Assembly: GCA_017428545.1 (NCBI GenBank)
Contig: JAFRQR010000025.1
Span: forward strand, 124,001 to 188,000
DNA: 64,000 nucleotides
From: Clostridiales bacterium
GTDB taxonomy: Bacteria > Bacillota > Clostridia > Saccharofermentanales > Saccharofermentanaceae
Reading direction: 5' to 3'
The notes under the pieces are model-generated. The model worked only from the letters and a program-made list of their open reading frames with translations, did no database searches and was not told where the DNA came from. Position numbers and translations under genes: made by a program. Positions 42,571-52,343 of this stretch are shown here, piece by piece. Numbering within the stretch: position 1 is the first letter of the stretch; the number at the start of each line of letters is the position of its first letter.

Positions 42571-43266
42571 TTATCGATTCTGATACATCTGCATTCTTTT
42601 CTCGATCTTTCTCTTCTCGTTTTCCTTCAGGTGATGAACGAGAAGGATGACGTTGCCGATGATCAGAACAGCTGTCGCGATAATCAGCAGATAATATCCG
42701 GCTTCTTTGGTTACATGCCTTCTGACCATACTATCGCCGAAAAATACCTGAACCGCAAAAACCTCGAGCAACGTCAACACGCCTACAATACCGGAAGTGA
42801 TATATACGCCGAGTTTAACGTTCGTGAACAGGAATATCAGAATGAGGACTGACCCTGTAATAAAGTAAGCACAGTCTTTTCCGTCGGTCAAAGACACAGT
42901 GGAATCAACTACTCGCGCCCCCGATGCCGACGCATACGGAAGGAAGCAGGCGATCAATAAACAAATACTTGCCAGAATGATCAATATCGATCCCGGATCT
43001 TTGATGTTGAACTTACTTCTTTTTTCCGGCGGAGTTACGTAATAAGAAGCGCTCGGTGCCGGGACGGGCATCGGCTGTGCCTGATATTGCGGCTGCGGAA
43101 ATGCGGCCTGCACCGGCTGCTGCAGAGGCATCTGCGGCTGTGCATATGGCTGTGTCGGAATCGTCGGTTGCGGTTGCGGGATCGGAGATGAAGTCAGCGG
43201 AGAACCGCAGCCCAAGCAGAACTTCGCGGTATCCGGACAATTCGTTCCGCATTTCATACAAATCAT
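42571..43266 (-). CDS. Zinc-ribbon membrane protein
   Basis: A 231-residue protein. An N-terminal zinc ribbon, MICMKCGTNCPDTAKFCLGC, is followed by a Pro/Gln-rich linker (30-75) and four membrane helices (about 95-215), then a basic tail. The start at 43266 follows AGGAGGGG; the longer frame is rejected. The zinc-ribbon plus linker plus DUF4870-like helices recalls many unstudied Firmicutes proteins. Function unknown. Confidence 0.75.
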   Translation of the reverse strand: MICMKCGTNCPDTAKFCLGCGSPLTSSPIPQPQPTIPTQPYAQPQMPLQQPVQAAFPQPQYQAQPMPVPAPSASYYVTPPEKRSKFNIKDPGSILIILASICLLIACFLPYASASGARVVDSTVSLTDGKDCAYFITGSVLILIFLFTNVKLGVYITSGIVGVLTLLEVFAVQVFFGDSMVRRHVTKEAGYYLLIIATAVLIIGNVILLVHHLKENEKRKIEKRMQMYQNR

Positions 43267-43435
43267 AGTTTCCCCTCCTATTTCATACAACACATGCAAT
43301 CGCTATTATTGTATCTTTCAATAGATAATTGTTCAATGATCAGAAAATCAGACTATATCTCATCTCGTTAGAGTAGTTTCTACCGGACTGCGGTGAAAAA
43401 TGTATAGTCGTTTTCCCCTCTGATTTGCAAAAGTA

Positions 43436-43470
43436 AAGGAGCTGCCTCAAATAACTCAAGACAGCTCCTT
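43436..43470 (-). terminator. Terminator after xylulokinase
   Basis: AAGGAGCTG and CAGCTCCTT pair around an inner stem CTTGAG/CTCAAG-like, followed leftwards by a T-rich tail. The remaining 270-bp gap between 43266 and 43537 shows no gene. Confidence 0.85.
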
Positions 43471-43536
43471 CAGATAAACTATTTAATTATACATCTCGAA
43501 TCTAAAAGAAAGATTCATGTTCAGTCAACAGACAGA

Positions 43537-45060
43537 TCAAACGTTAGCCAGTCTCTTGAAGTTCTCAGCCATTGGAGCATAAAGATCCTTGTAGATCTGG
43601 TAGAACGGCTCATACTGAGCGTGAACGTCTGCTCTTGCGTCCATGGAGGAAGCGGAGAAGATCGTCGCACCGCAGGCTTCCTGGATCGTCGGATATACGC
43701 CGGCAGCAACGGAAGCAAGGAGAGCAGCACCAAGAGCACCGCCTTGATCAGATGCGCAGGTATTTACCGTGCAATCAAATACATCTGCGAGCATCTGTCT
43801 CCAGAACTTACTCTTAGAACCACCGCCGCAAGCATACATAGAATCGATCTTAACGCCCAGGTTATTGAAGATCTCGATGGAATCACGCAGAGCATAAACA
43901 ACGCCTTCCATAACGGCACGGAGCATATCTTTTCTCTCGTGCATTGCGGACAGACCGAAGAATACGCCACGGGCATTCGGATCGAGGTGCGGTGTTCTCT
44001 CACCCATCAGGTATGGCAGGTACAGAAGACGGTTAGCACCGATCGGTACATCCTTAGCGATCTCATCGAGGAGCTGGTAAACATCGATACCGCGCTTTTC
44101 AGCCTCGATCACTTCTGCATCACAGCAGGTGTTCTTGAACCACTTCAGGGACAGGCATGCAGCCTGGTGAACGCCCATTACGTGCCAGCAACCCGGAACA
44201 GCGGAGCAGAATGTATGTACGCGGCCCTTCGGGTCGACCTGCATATCGTCAGTATGAGCAAATACAACACCGGAAGTACCGAGGGTTGCAAATGCAGTTC
44301 CTTCTTTTACAACGCCGCAACCGATAGCTGCTGCTGCGTTATCGCCGGCGCCTGCAGCAACCGGAATACCAGCCGGAAGACCTGTCTTCTCAGCGATCTC
44401 TTCTGTGACGCGGCCACTTACCTCAACGGACTCGTAAACTTTTGCGAGCCATTCCTTCTTGATGTCGAGGAGCTCGAGAACTTCATCGGACCAGTTACGG
44501 TTCTTGATGTCGAGGAGCTGCATACCGGAAGCATCGGAAACGTCGGTTGCGAATTCGCCTGTAAGTCTATAGCGTACATAGTCCTTCGGAAGAAGGATGT
44601 GGGCAACCTGAGAATAGATCTCCGGCTCGTTATTTCTTACCCAGAGGATCTTGGATGCGGTAAAACCGGTAAGTGCCGGAGATGCCGTGATCGCCATGAG
44701 TTTATCCAGACCGACCTTCTCTGTGATCTCTTCGCACTCTTTTGCGGTTCTCTGGTCACACCAGATGATGGACTTTCTCAAGACTTTGCCGTCCTTATCG
44801 AGCATTACCAGACCGTGCATCTGACCGGAAAGACCGATACCTGCGATATCTTCCTTATTGACGCCACTGTCGGCAACGACCTTCTTAAGACCTGTCAGTG
44901 CAGCATTCCACCAATCGTCCGGCTCCTGCTCGGCATAGCCGTTCTGCGGCTGGTAAAGCGGATACTCCACTGTATGCGCCGCAACAAGCTTTCCATCCTG
45001 GGAAAACAGCGCGGTCTTGGTTCCGGATGTTCCGATGTCGATACCGATAAGATATTTCAT
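43537..45060 (-). CDS. xylB: Xylulokinase
   Basis: A 507-residue FGGY-family sugar kinase phosphorylating D-xylulose. It shows IGIDIGTSGTKTALF (phosphate loop), GIGLSGQMHGLVMLD (sugar site), IIWCDQRTA, AGAGDNAAAAIGCG and the adenine-site ACGGGSKSKFWRQMLAD. Length is normal. It follows a GH3 beta-xylosidase and LacI regulator on the same strand, 115 bp apart, which supports xylose catabolism. AAGGAG is well placed. No xylose isomerase gene is in the window. Confidence 0.93.
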   Translation of the reverse strand: MKYLIGIDIGTSGTKTALFSQDGKLVAAHTVEYPLYQPQNGYAEQEPDDWWNAALTGLKKVVADSGVNKEDIAGIGLSGQMHGLVMLDKDGKVLRKSIIWCDQRTAKECEEITEKVGLDKLMAITASPALTGFTASKILWVRNNEPEIYSQVAHILLPKDYVRYRLTGEFATDVSDASGMQLLDIKNRNWSDEVLELLDIKKEWLAKVYESVEVSGRVTEEIAEKTGLPAGIPVAAGAGDNAAAAIGCGVVKEGTAFATLGTSGVVFAHTDDMQVDPKGRVHTFCSAVPGCWHVMGVHQAACLSLKWFKNTCCDAEVIEAEKRGIDVYQLLDEIAKDVPIGANRLLYLPYLMGERTPHLDPNARGVFFGLSAMHERKDMLRAVMEGVVYALRDSIEIFNNLGVKIDSMYACGGGSKSKFWRQMLADVFDCTVNTCASDQGGALGAALLASVAAGVYPTIQEACGATIFSASSMDARADVHAQYEPFYQIYKDLYAPMAENFKRLANV

Positions 45061-45175
45061 AATTCAAATCTCCTTATGTTTTATTTTGCGGGCGTCTTTT
45101 TGCCCTTATTCACTTTATTTCCGATGCGAAAAGCACTTTTTGCTCTGCATCTTATTCCCGTGTTTCACGCAAGTT

Positions 45176-47275
45176 CTATTTTACTACGGAAACACGTACG
45201 CAGGAAGAACCTGTCAGTTCGCGGCTCAATTCGTCCGGCTGGGAAACGCCGGCGAAAAGATCGAACGTATTACCGTCTCTTACTACTTCGCCTTCATCGT
45301 TGACTACGTCAAAAGCACTATCCTCGATCGTAAGTTCAACAACGATCTCTTCGCCTGCCGGGATCGCCACACGCTTAAATCCGCAAAGCTTCGGGAACGG
45401 AGTCGCGTTCGCAGAAGTAGTGTTGTGGATATAAAGCTGAACGACATCTTCCGTATCCACATCGCCCTGATTCTGGACGGTGACAGATGCTTTTGCCGTA
45501 GAATCGTCATATACACAGTCGGTAACGACGACCTTGGAATAGGTAAGACCATATCCGAACGGATAGAGGATATTCTTTCTTGTATAACGGTATGTGCGGT
45601 CCTTCATGGAATAATCCGCGAAATCCGGGATGCCTTCGATGCTCTGATAGAACGTCAGCGGGAGTTTTCCGGAAGGAGAAACCTTTCCGAAAAGGATATT
45701 GGCAAGAGCCGTGCCGCCGAGTTCACCCGGGTACCAGGCCTGGAGCAGCGCATCTGCCTTTCCGGCGAGCGGATTGATCGAAGAACCGGCTGCCAGAACG
45801 ACGACCGTCGGCTTTCCGAGTGCAAGGACTTTCTCGATGAGGACTCTCTGTCCTTCCGGAAGCAGAAGGTCTCTCTTATCGCCTGAATCAAATGCGTTGC
45901 CGGTATCTCCCTGCTCACCTTCAAGTGTGGCATCAAGTCCGACACAAAGAACAACAGCATCACTCATCTCGGCAAGGATCAAGGCTTCCGCGATGCCGTC
46001 CTCTGCAAAAGCCAGAGGCTGGATGCGGTCGTTACTGAGGGAAGCGCCCTCGGCATAGTATACGCGGATATCTGTTCCGGAAACTTCCTCACGGATACCT
46101 TCGAGGAAGGTCTTCGGCGCGATGGATGTACCGTAGTAGTTACCACGCAGTGCATCGATACTGTCGCTGTTCGGACCGATGACGGCGATGGACTTCAGGG
46201 ACTCCTTTTTCAGTGGCAGCATTCCGTCGTTTTTCAGAAGTACCATCGACTTCTCAGCGCACTCGAGTGAAACTTTTCTATGTTCATCACAGGCAACGAC
46301 ATCGTACGGGATATCATCGAACTCGGTGTGCTCTTCGAAAAGACCAAGTCTCATTCTAGTTCTCATCAGATTGACGACCGCCTTTCGGATCGTCTCTTTG
46401 GAAACGAGACCTTCCTGCTCGGCAGCGATCATATGCACATAGGTGTTGCCGCAGTTAAGGTCGCAGCCGGCGTTGATCGCCATAGCCGCAGATTCGGTAG
46501 GTGTCTTTGTAACGTGATGGGATTCGTGGAAGTCACGGATCGCCCAGCAGTCGGATACGAAATAACCGTCAAATCCCCACTCCTTGAGTTTGCCCATAAG
46601 GAACGGGCTGGCGCAGGTAGGATCACCGTTTAAGCGTGTATAAGCGCCCATGACGCCCTCGACCTTCGCCTCTTTGACAAGCGCTTCAAAGGCCGGAAGA
46701 TATGTCTCGGCAAGATCCTTCTTCGAAGCGATCGTATTGAACTCGTGACGCAGAGCCTCAGGACCACTGTGCGCGGCAAAATGCTTCGCGCATCCGGCAG
46801 CCATCATGAACTTGCCGTCGCCCTGCAGGTTTTTGACGAAAGATACGCCGAGTTTAGTGGTAAGATACGGATCTTCGCCATAAGTTTCGTGGCCTCTGCC
46901 CCATCTGGGATCACGGAAAATGTTGATATTCGGACTCCAAAGAGTAAGTCCCTTATAGATGTCGCGGTCGCCCTTTTTTGAAGATGCGTTGTACTTCGCG
47001 CGGGCTTCTGTCGCGATGATCTTTGCTACCTTTCCGAGGAGCTTGTCATCAAACATCGCCGCCAGGCCGATCGCCTGCGGGAACATGGTGGCCGTACCGG
47101 CACGTGCAACGCCGTGAAGGCCCTCGTTCCACCAGTTATATGCCGGGACGCCTAAACGGTCGATCGCCGGAGCGCCGTAGCTTAACTGCGGCACCTGTTC
47201 TTCAAACGTCATCTTATCTGCCAGGTCTTCTGCTCTTTCCTGAAAAGATAAATTCGGATCTTTGTACTTTTCCAT
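45176..47275 (-). CDS. Glycoside hydrolase family 3 (beta-xylosidase type)
   Basis: A 699-residue enzyme. The GH3 N-terminal barrel has WSPNINIFRDPRWGRGHE, AKHFAAHSGPE (K164-H165) and the nucleophile region FDGYFVSDCWAI (D242). The C-terminal alpha/beta sandwich follows, with MVLLKNDGMLPL and VVLCVGLDATLEGEQGD, then a fibronectin III-like domain near the end. The SDCWAI form and the absence of a signal peptide fit an intracellular beta-xylosidase or alpha-arabinosidase of xylan users. It starts 14 bases after the LacI gene. Confidence 0.9.
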   Translation of the reverse strand: MEKYKDPNLSFQERAEDLADKMTFEEQVPQLSYGAPAIDRLGVPAYNWWNEGLHGVARAGTATMFPQAIGLAAMFDDKLLGKVAKIIATEARAKYNASSKKGDRDIYKGLTLWSPNINIFRDPRWGRGHETYGEDPYLTTKLGVSFVKNLQGDGKFMMAAGCAKHFAAHSGPEALRHEFNTIASKKDLAETYLPAFEALVKEAKVEGVMGAYTRLNGDPTCASPFLMGKLKEWGFDGYFVSDCWAIRDFHESHHVTKTPTESAAMAINAGCDLNCGNTYVHMIAAEQEGLVSKETIRKAVVNLMRTRMRLGLFEEHTEFDDIPYDVVACDEHRKVSLECAEKSMVLLKNDGMLPLKKESLKSIAVIGPNSDSIDALRGNYYGTSIAPKTFLEGIREEVSGTDIRVYYAEGASLSNDRIQPLAFAEDGIAEALILAEMSDAVVLCVGLDATLEGEQGDTGNAFDSGDKRDLLLPEGQRVLIEKVLALGKPTVVVLAAGSSINPLAGKADALLQAWYPGELGGTALANILFGKVSPSGKLPLTFYQSIEGIPDFADYSMKDRTYRYTRKNILYPFGYGLTYSKVVVTDCVYDDSTAKASVTVQNQGDVDTEDVVQLYIHNTTSANATPFPKLCGFKRVAIPAGEEIVVELTIEDSAFDVVNDEGEVVRDGNTFDLFAGVSQPDELSRELTGSSCVRVSVVK

Positions 47276-47289
47276 GCTGTCACCTCGAT

Positions 47290-48309
47290 TTACTGATTCA
47301 GATCTTTGCAGCTTTCGCCAAGGAGAAGCTGCGGAGGTATCTTAATTGTCTTGGGAACATTTTCTTCCCCGGCGATCTGTGCAAGAAGGTTCTTTGCTGC
47401 TTCTTCGCCGATCGCCTTTGTGTCCTGACGTATCGTCGTCAGTTTCAGTGTCGATCTCTGCGTGATCTCAATTCCGTCAAAGCCGACGACAGAGATGTCG
47501 CCCGGTACCGAAAGACCTTCGTCGCGGATCGCTTCGATCACACCGATGGCCGAATAGTCATCGCTGGCTATGACCGCCGTCGGACGGTCACTCGGGGTCG
47601 CTGCCAGAAGCTTTTTCATCGAATCATATCCGCCCTCGATGGAATAATAGCGCGACGGGAACAGACGAAGCGTTACGTCTTTGCAGGCCGGATCGGCCGC
47701 TGCTTTTTCCAAGGCGGAGATACGTGCCTCTGTGATGAACTTTCCGCGTTCACCATGCAGATACACGATGTTTCTATGTCCGTTATCGTAAAGATGCGTA
47801 AAAAGCATCTTCATGCTTTCCGAAGGATCGGTCATGACGCATCCGATGGCATCGTCCTCGTAGTCGACGGCGATTTTCGGAAGATTGCTCTCCATCAGTT
47901 CACGGGCATCCTTCTGAGAGTGGTCCGTATTGACAATGAAGATGCCGTCCACATGACGGTAACGGCAGTGACCTAAATAAGAAAGACCTAAGTTTCCGAC
48001 CTTGTTGGAGATAAAAACGATATCGTAGCCGTGGCGTTCGACATAGTCCTTGAAACTCTCGATGACCTGCGCAAAAAAGTAGTGCCACAGACCCATTTGA
48101 GATGCGTCCTGGCACAATACTCCGATCGACCAGGTCCTGCTCTGCGAAAGCGCTCTCGCGCCCGCATTCGGAACGTAATCCAGTTCCTGCGCGGTACGGC
48201 GGACACGTTCACGCGTTGCCGCGGAAACATCACTGGCATTGGACAACGCCTTTGAAACGGTAGCCGGAGAAAGTCCGCAGGCTTTAGCTATATCGTAGAT
48301 CGTTGCCAT
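47290..48309 (-). CDS. LacI-family transcriptional regulator
   Basis: A 339-residue repressor. The helix-turn-helix is ATIYDIAKACGLSPATVSKA and the hinge helix RRTAQELDYVPNAGARALSQ. The sugar-binding core has VDGIFIVNTD and SDRPTAVIASDDYSAIGV. It forms a unit with the GH3 gene, 14 bp downstream, and lies between it and transketolase. A palindrome at 50539-50560 before transketolase is a possible target. Sugar ligand is likely xylose- or arabinose-derived. Confidence 0.9.
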   Translation of the reverse strand: MATIYDIAKACGLSPATVSKALSNASDVSAATRERVRRTAQELDYVPNAGARALSQSRTWSIGVLCQDASQMGLWHYFFAQVIESFKDYVERHGYDIVFISNKVGNLGLSYLGHCRYRHVDGIFIVNTDHSQKDARELMESNLPKIAVDYEDDAIGCVMTDPSESMKMLFTHLYDNGHRNIVYLHGERGKFITEARISALEKAAADPACKDVTLRLFPSRYYSIEGGYDSMKKLLAATPSDRPTAVIASDDYSAIGVIEAIRDEGLSVPGDISVVGFDGIEITQRSTLKLTTIRQDTKAIGEEAAKNLLAQIAGEENVPKTIKIPPQLLLGESCKDLNQ

Positions 48310-48390
48310 GTAATAGTCCTAGTCCTTCTTATTGATTTTTCTTTTTGTTTTTTCTTTTCGAAAAGCACTTTTCCCTCGTCGGGATAGAAT

Positions 48391-48422
48391 TCCGCCGGGA
48401 CCCGACACAGGATCCCGGCGGA
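48391..48422. other. GC-rich hairpin after transketolase
   Basis: TCCGCCGGGA and TCCCGGCGGA form a perfect 10-bp stem with a 12-base loop. No T run follows, so it may be a weak terminator or mRNA-stabilising hairpin between tkt and lacI. Confidence 0.6.
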
Positions 48423-48432
48423 TCAAAAGTTC

Positions 48433-50427
48433 TTACTTGTTGAGAACTCCTTTACAGGTCGCAACAACGTTTGCAACCGTGAAGCCGAATTTTTCCATGA
48501 GCATGGACGGCTTACCGCTGGCGCCGAAGGTATCCATGGTGACGTAACCGCCGTTGATACCACAGAGTTTGCCCCAGGAGTAAGAGGAACCTGCTTCGAT
48601 GGCGACACGTGCTTCCACATCCGGAAGGAGGATGGAGTCACGGTATGCCTTATCCTGAGTAAGGAATACATCGAGGCAAGGAACGGATACGACACGGGCG
48701 TCGATACCCTCGGAAGCAAGTTCGTCTTTTGCCTTGATACCAAGTTCAACCTCGGAACCGGAAGCCATGATGATCACGTCCGGCTTGTCCTTAGACTCTT
48801 TTGCTACGATATAAGCACCCTTGAGAGCTTCCTTGGAGGAAGTTGTCAGAGGCATGAGGTTCTGTCTGGAAAGTACCAGCGCAGAAGGTGTCTTCTCGGA
48901 AGAGATGGCAGCGACCCAGGAAGCAACAGTCTCTGTTGCATCACACGGACGCCATACGTTGAAGTTCGGCATGGAACGGAGCATGGTCAGCTGTTCTACC
49001 GGCTCATGCGTCGGACCGTCTTCACCTACACCGATACTGTCGTGTGTGAACATGAAGATCTGCGGGATGTTCATGAGAGCGGACAGACGTGCCATCGGCT
49101 TGGTGTAATCGGAGAATACGAAGAAGGTTGCACAGTAGGAGCGAAGACCGCCGTGGAGCAGCATACCGTTGCTGATACCTGCCATAGCAAGCTCACGTAC
49201 ACCGAAGTGCATGTTTCTGCCGGATCTGTCTTTCTTGCTGAAATCACCCTTATCATTCATGTAAGACTTGTTGGACGGAGCCAGGTCAGCGGAACCGCCA
49301 ATGAGGTTCGGGATACGGTCAGCAAGTTTGTTCAGTACCTTACCGCCGAGAGCACGGGAAGCCTGCGGCTTGTCGTCTACTGTCCAGAGGTCTTCGTCAT
49401 TAAGCAGTGCGGAATAATCGTTGCAGAAGAACTTGTCCCACAGAGCTTTGAGATCCGGATAAGAAGCACTCCACTTTTCGAAGAGAGCATCCCACTCAGC
49501 GTGAGCCTTTGTGCCCTTAGCGCCGAGCTCGGAATAGTAATCATAAACGTCCTGAGGTACTACGAAGGACTCTTCGCAAGGCCACTCGAGGGTCTTTCTC
49601 AACTTAGCGACATTCTCTTCACCCAGCGGCTCGCCGTGTGCAGCCGGTGTACCCTGCTTAGCTTCGCAGCCGTAACCGATAACTGTCTTGATCTCGATGA
49701 AGGAAGGTCTGATCTTCTCAGCCTTAGCAAGATCGATCGCCTTCTGGATCTCGTCGAGGTTGTTGCCGTCCTTAACGAGGATCGTCTGGAAACCGTAAGA
49801 AGCCATACGCTGTCTGACATCCTCAGTAAAAGCGATGTCTGTGGAACCTTCGATACTGATGTTGTTGGAGTCATAAAGAACGATCAGTTTCTCCAGCCCG
49901 AGGGTACCGGCAAGAGAGAGAGCTTCTTCGGAGATACCTTCCATAAGGCATCCGTCACCGCACATTACGTATGTGTAGTGGTCAACAACGTTGAAGTTCG
50001 GCTTGTTGAAAGTCTCAGCGAGGTGAGCTTCGGCAATTGCCATACCTACTGCCATGGAAAGACCTGCGCCCAGAGGACCTGTCGTTGCGTCGATACCTGC
50101 TGTGTGACCGTATTCCGGGTGACCCGGTGTCTTAGAATCCATCTGACGGAACTGCTTGAGATCCTCGACGGACAGACCGCCTACACCAAACAGGTGCAAA
50201 AGAGAATAATAAAGAGCGGAGCCGTGACCGCCGGAAAGTACGAAGCGGTCTCTGTTGATCCACTTCGGATCCTTCGGGTCAAAGTTCATTTCCTTGCCCC
50301 AGAGCGTGTAAGCCACAGAAGCGGCACCGAGCGGAAGACCCGGGTGGCCGGAGTTGGCCTTCTGAATCATATCCGCGGAAAGAACACGGATAGCGGAGAT
50401 TGCATTTTGTTCAATTTGTGTACTCAT
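48433..50427 (-). CDS. tkt: Transketolase
   Basis: A 664-residue thiamine diphosphate enzyme of the pentose phosphate pathway. MSTQIEQNAISAIRVLS at 50427 is the start, following AAGGAG; the longer frame with 47 extra residues is rejected. Motifs are SGHPGLPLGAASVAYTLW, the ThDP loop (GDGCLMEGISEEALSLAG) and FMFTHDSIGVGEDGPTHEP. It processes xylulose 5-phosphate made by XylB. A long leader of about 170 bases carries a 22-bp palindrome, so control is likely. Confidence 0.97.
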   Translation of the reverse strand: MSTQIEQNAISAIRVLSADMIQKANSGHPGLPLGAASVAYTLWGKEMNFDPKDPKWINRDRFVLSGGHGSALYYSLLHLFGVGGLSVEDLKQFRQMDSKTPGHPEYGHTAGIDATTGPLGAGLSMAVGMAIAEAHLAETFNKPNFNVVDHYTYVMCGDGCLMEGISEEALSLAGTLGLEKLIVLYDSNNISIEGSTDIAFTEDVRQRMASYGFQTILVKDGNNLDEIQKAIDLAKAEKIRPSFIEIKTVIGYGCEAKQGTPAAHGEPLGEENVAKLRKTLEWPCEESFVVPQDVYDYYSELGAKGTKAHAEWDALFEKWSASYPDLKALWDKFFCNDYSALLNDEDLWTVDDKPQASRALGGKVLNKLADRIPNLIGGSADLAPSNKSYMNDKGDFSKKDRSGRNMHFGVRELAMAGISNGMLLHGGLRSYCATFFVFSDYTKPMARLSALMNIPQIFMFTHDSIGVGEDGPTHEPVEQLTMLRSMPNFNVWRPCDATETVASWVAAISSEKTPSALVLSRQNLMPLTTSSKEALKGAYIVAKESKDKPDVIIMASGSEVELGIKAKDELASEGIDARVVSVPCLDVFLTQDKAYRDSILLPDVEARVAIEAGSSYSWGKLCGINGGYVTMDTFGASGKPSMLMEKFGFTVANVVATCKGVLNK

Positions 50428-50538
50428 ATTCCATACACTCCTTTTGATGAAATTATGTATACGCGCCTGGGAAGCAGCGCCGTATTGACAAGAGTAAGTG
50501 ACCCGTGTTTCCCACTTTTTTCCGAGGAGAAGGGAAAC

Positions 50539-50560
50539 GTTTCGAAATCGATTTCGAAAC
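50539..50560. promoter_or_regulatory. 22-bp perfect palindrome in the transketolase leader
   Basis: The right half ATTTCGAAAC mirrors the left half GTTTCGAAAT around CG, without a mismatch over 22 bp. It lies about 40-60 bases downstream of the -10, where a repressor would block elongation. LacI-family operators often have a central CG, so the LacI protein at 47290 is a candidate. Confidence 0.65.
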
Positions 50561-50600
50561 TGGGGCAAAAAAATGGGAGCACGAGCTCACTTGCCCTATA

Positions 50601-50629
50601 AGTTTATATTTTCAGAGGTTAAATGTCAA
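50601..50629 (-). promoter_or_regulatory. Transketolase promoter
   Basis: Read leftwards: TTGACA (complement of 50624-50629), 17-base spacer, TAAACT (complement of 50601-50606). The -35 is perfect consensus. Confidence 0.75.
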
Positions 50630-50665
50630 TCATTCTCCGCTTATGTTAAGTTTTGGTAAACGCCA

Positions 50666-50694
50666 TTGAACTGCCCTTTTCCTTGTAATAAAAT
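50666..50694 (+). promoter_or_regulatory. Promoter of the HD-domain/mutY operon
   Basis: TTGAAC (50666-50671), a 17-base spacer and TAAAAT (50689-50694), 45 bp before the TTG start at 50740. Back-to-back with the transketolase promoter. Confidence 0.75.
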
Positions 50695-50739
50695 AGCACT
50701 TGTGTAGAAGCACGAAATACACCTGACAGGAGATACAAA

Positions 50740-51273
50740 TTGAGAATACTGGTCAAGCGTGACAACCTTTTCCATCACCTTTCAGAACCGGTCTTAAAGA
50801 CCGGGCATCTCAACCAGCTCAAGCAGTTCAAGCAGCACGGCCACTGTACTTGTTATGACCACAGTATCGCCGTTGCCAAAACGGCGCTTTTCCTGTCGAT
50901 GATCCTTCCCTTCCGCTTTAAGCAGAAGCAGCTGGTAAGAGGCGCGCTTCTTCACGACTATTTCCTTTATGACTGGCACAATGTCAAACTCGAAAAGCTT
51001 CACGGCTTCCATCACCCGCGCATTGCTTGCGAAAATGCCAAGCGCGATTTCGACCTGACGCCCGTCGAGGAAAACATTATCAAAAGACACATGTTCCCGC
51101 TGACCCCGATCCCCCCGAGATATAAAGAGTCGGTCCTGGTCACGGTCTCTGATAAGATCTGCGCGACAAAAGAAGTCTTCTCCGCGCTTGGAAGAAAGAT
51201 CAGAAACGGAAGACCTGTCGCCTATATGGCACACGTCTTTGCCTTCCTTATTGCCTTCCTGCCATGGAACTGA
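50740..51273 (+). CDS. HD-domain phosphohydrolase-like protein
   Basis: A 177-residue protein of HD-hydrolase type. Metal-site residues appear in CTCYDHSIAVAK (His), LLHDYFLYDWHN (HD pair) and SDKICATKE (Asp). Such proteins hydrolyse nucleotide phosphates; the true substrate is unknown. The start is TTG with CAGGAG 6 bases before it. It overlaps mutY by 10 bases, so the two are cotranslated. The hydrophobic end (FAFLIAFLPWN) may be a buried helix. Confidence 0.75.
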   Translation: MRILVKRDNLFHHLSEPVLKTGHLNQLKQFKQHGHCTCYDHSIAVAKTALFLSMILPFRFKQKQLVRGALLHDYFLYDWHNVKLEKLHGFHHPRIACENAKRDFDLTPVEENIIKRHMFPLTPIPPRYKESVLVTVSDKICATKEVFSALGRKIRNGRPVAYMAHVFAFLIAFLPWN

Positions 51274-52343
51274 CCGATCCCGCGCGAAAAGAACTCGCCG
51301 CAATCAGTTCTTCTCTTCTTTCCTGGTTTTACGAAAACCACAGAGATCTCCCCTGGAGATCTGACCGCACGCCCTATTCGACCTGGATCTCCGAAGCCAT
51401 GCTCCAGCAGACCCGTGTTACGACCGTGCTCGATTACTATCCGCGTTTCCTGAATCGTTTCCCCGACCCGTCTTCTTTGGCAAAAGCATCGGAAGATGAA
51501 GTTCTTAAGCTCTGGGAAGGTCTCGGGTATTACTCCCGGGCGAGAAACTTAAAGCGCGGCGCCGAGTATATCTGCGAACACTTCGGCGGAAAGCTTCCGT
51601 CCGACCCGGATCTTCTTCTGAAGATCCCCGGCATCGGTCCGTACATGCAGGGAGCGATCGCATCTCTTGCTTATGACATCGCCATACCCGCCGTCGACGG
51701 CAACTGCATCCGCATCTACTGCCGTCTTCACACTCTTCCGCTCGTTGCATCTGAGCAATCGACGTACAAAGAGATCTATAAGCGCGTCAAGGAAGATCTT
51801 CCTGATGAAAACCCGGGAGACTTTAACGAAGCCCTGATGGATCTGGGCTCCCTGATCTGTACGCCGAGATCTCCGAAATGCGAAGCCTGTCCCCTTCGTG
51901 AAAACTGCAGCGCCTATCTTCTGGGAAAGCAGGAAGATTTTCCCGCAAAAAAAGAAAAGAAAGAGACCCCGACCGAAGACCACACGATCTTAAAGATCTA
52001 CGTCGGCGATAAGATCATCGTAAAAAAGCGCCCCGCCAGAGGTCTTCTGGCAGGGCTTTATGAACTTGTCGATATTCCCGGGATCAAGACCTCTTCTGAA
52101 GTAGAAGCTTTTCTTTCGGAGCACTTCTCTTTGGAAAGCCTCCCGAAGTCCGAAGATGCTTTGGACATCCGTCCGATCGGAAAAAGCAGACATGTTTTTT
52201 CTCACCTGAAGTGGAACATGCTCGGTTACGAGATCCATCTTCCCGCCTCCTTTGAAAAGGAAGCCGCAGGCCTCGGTGAAGCCGTCAGTCCCCGAAAGTA
52301 CGAAAGCCTGGCTTTCGCCTCTGCGATCCGCGCCTACCGCTGA
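51264..52343 (+). CDS. mutY: A/G-specific adenine glycosylase
   Basis: A 359-residue base-excision enzyme that removes adenine opposite 8-oxoguanine. Catalytic E44 lies in STWISEAMLQQTR, the helix-hairpin-helix in LLKIPGIGPYMQGAIAS, and D145 in AVDGNCIRIY. The iron-sulfur ligands are C200, C207, C210 and C216 (C-x6-C-x2-C-x5-C). The C-terminal NUDIX-like recognition domain follows from about 235. Coupled to the HD gene by overlap, and abutting the convergent binding-protein gene. Confidence 0.96.
   Translation: MELTDPARKELAAISSSLLSWFYENHRDLPWRSDRTPYSTWISEAMLQQTRVTTVLDYYPRFLNRFPDPSSLAKASEDEVLKLWEGLGYYSRARNLKRGAEYICEHFGGKLPSDPDLLLKIPGIGPYMQGAIASLAYDIAIPAVDGNCIRIYCRLHTLPLVASEQSTYKEIYKRVKEDLPDENPGDFNEALMDLGSLICTPRSPKCEACPLRENCSAYLLGKQEDFPAKKEKKETPTEDHTILKIYVGDKIIVKKRPARGLLAGLYELVDIPGIKTSSEVEAFLSEHFSLESLPKSEDALDIRPIGKSRHVFSHLKWNMLGYEIHLPASFEKEAAGLGEAVSPRKYESLAFASAIRAYR

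Noticed and set aside
43621..45303. 560-codon open frame antisense to xylulokinase
   Set aside because: Shadow of xylB; no motifs, and it runs through the gap into the GH3 gene.
49006..50601. 531-codon open frame antisense to transketolase
   Set aside because: Shadow of the transketolase gene created by its codon use; no domain, and the true gene has all ThDP motifs.
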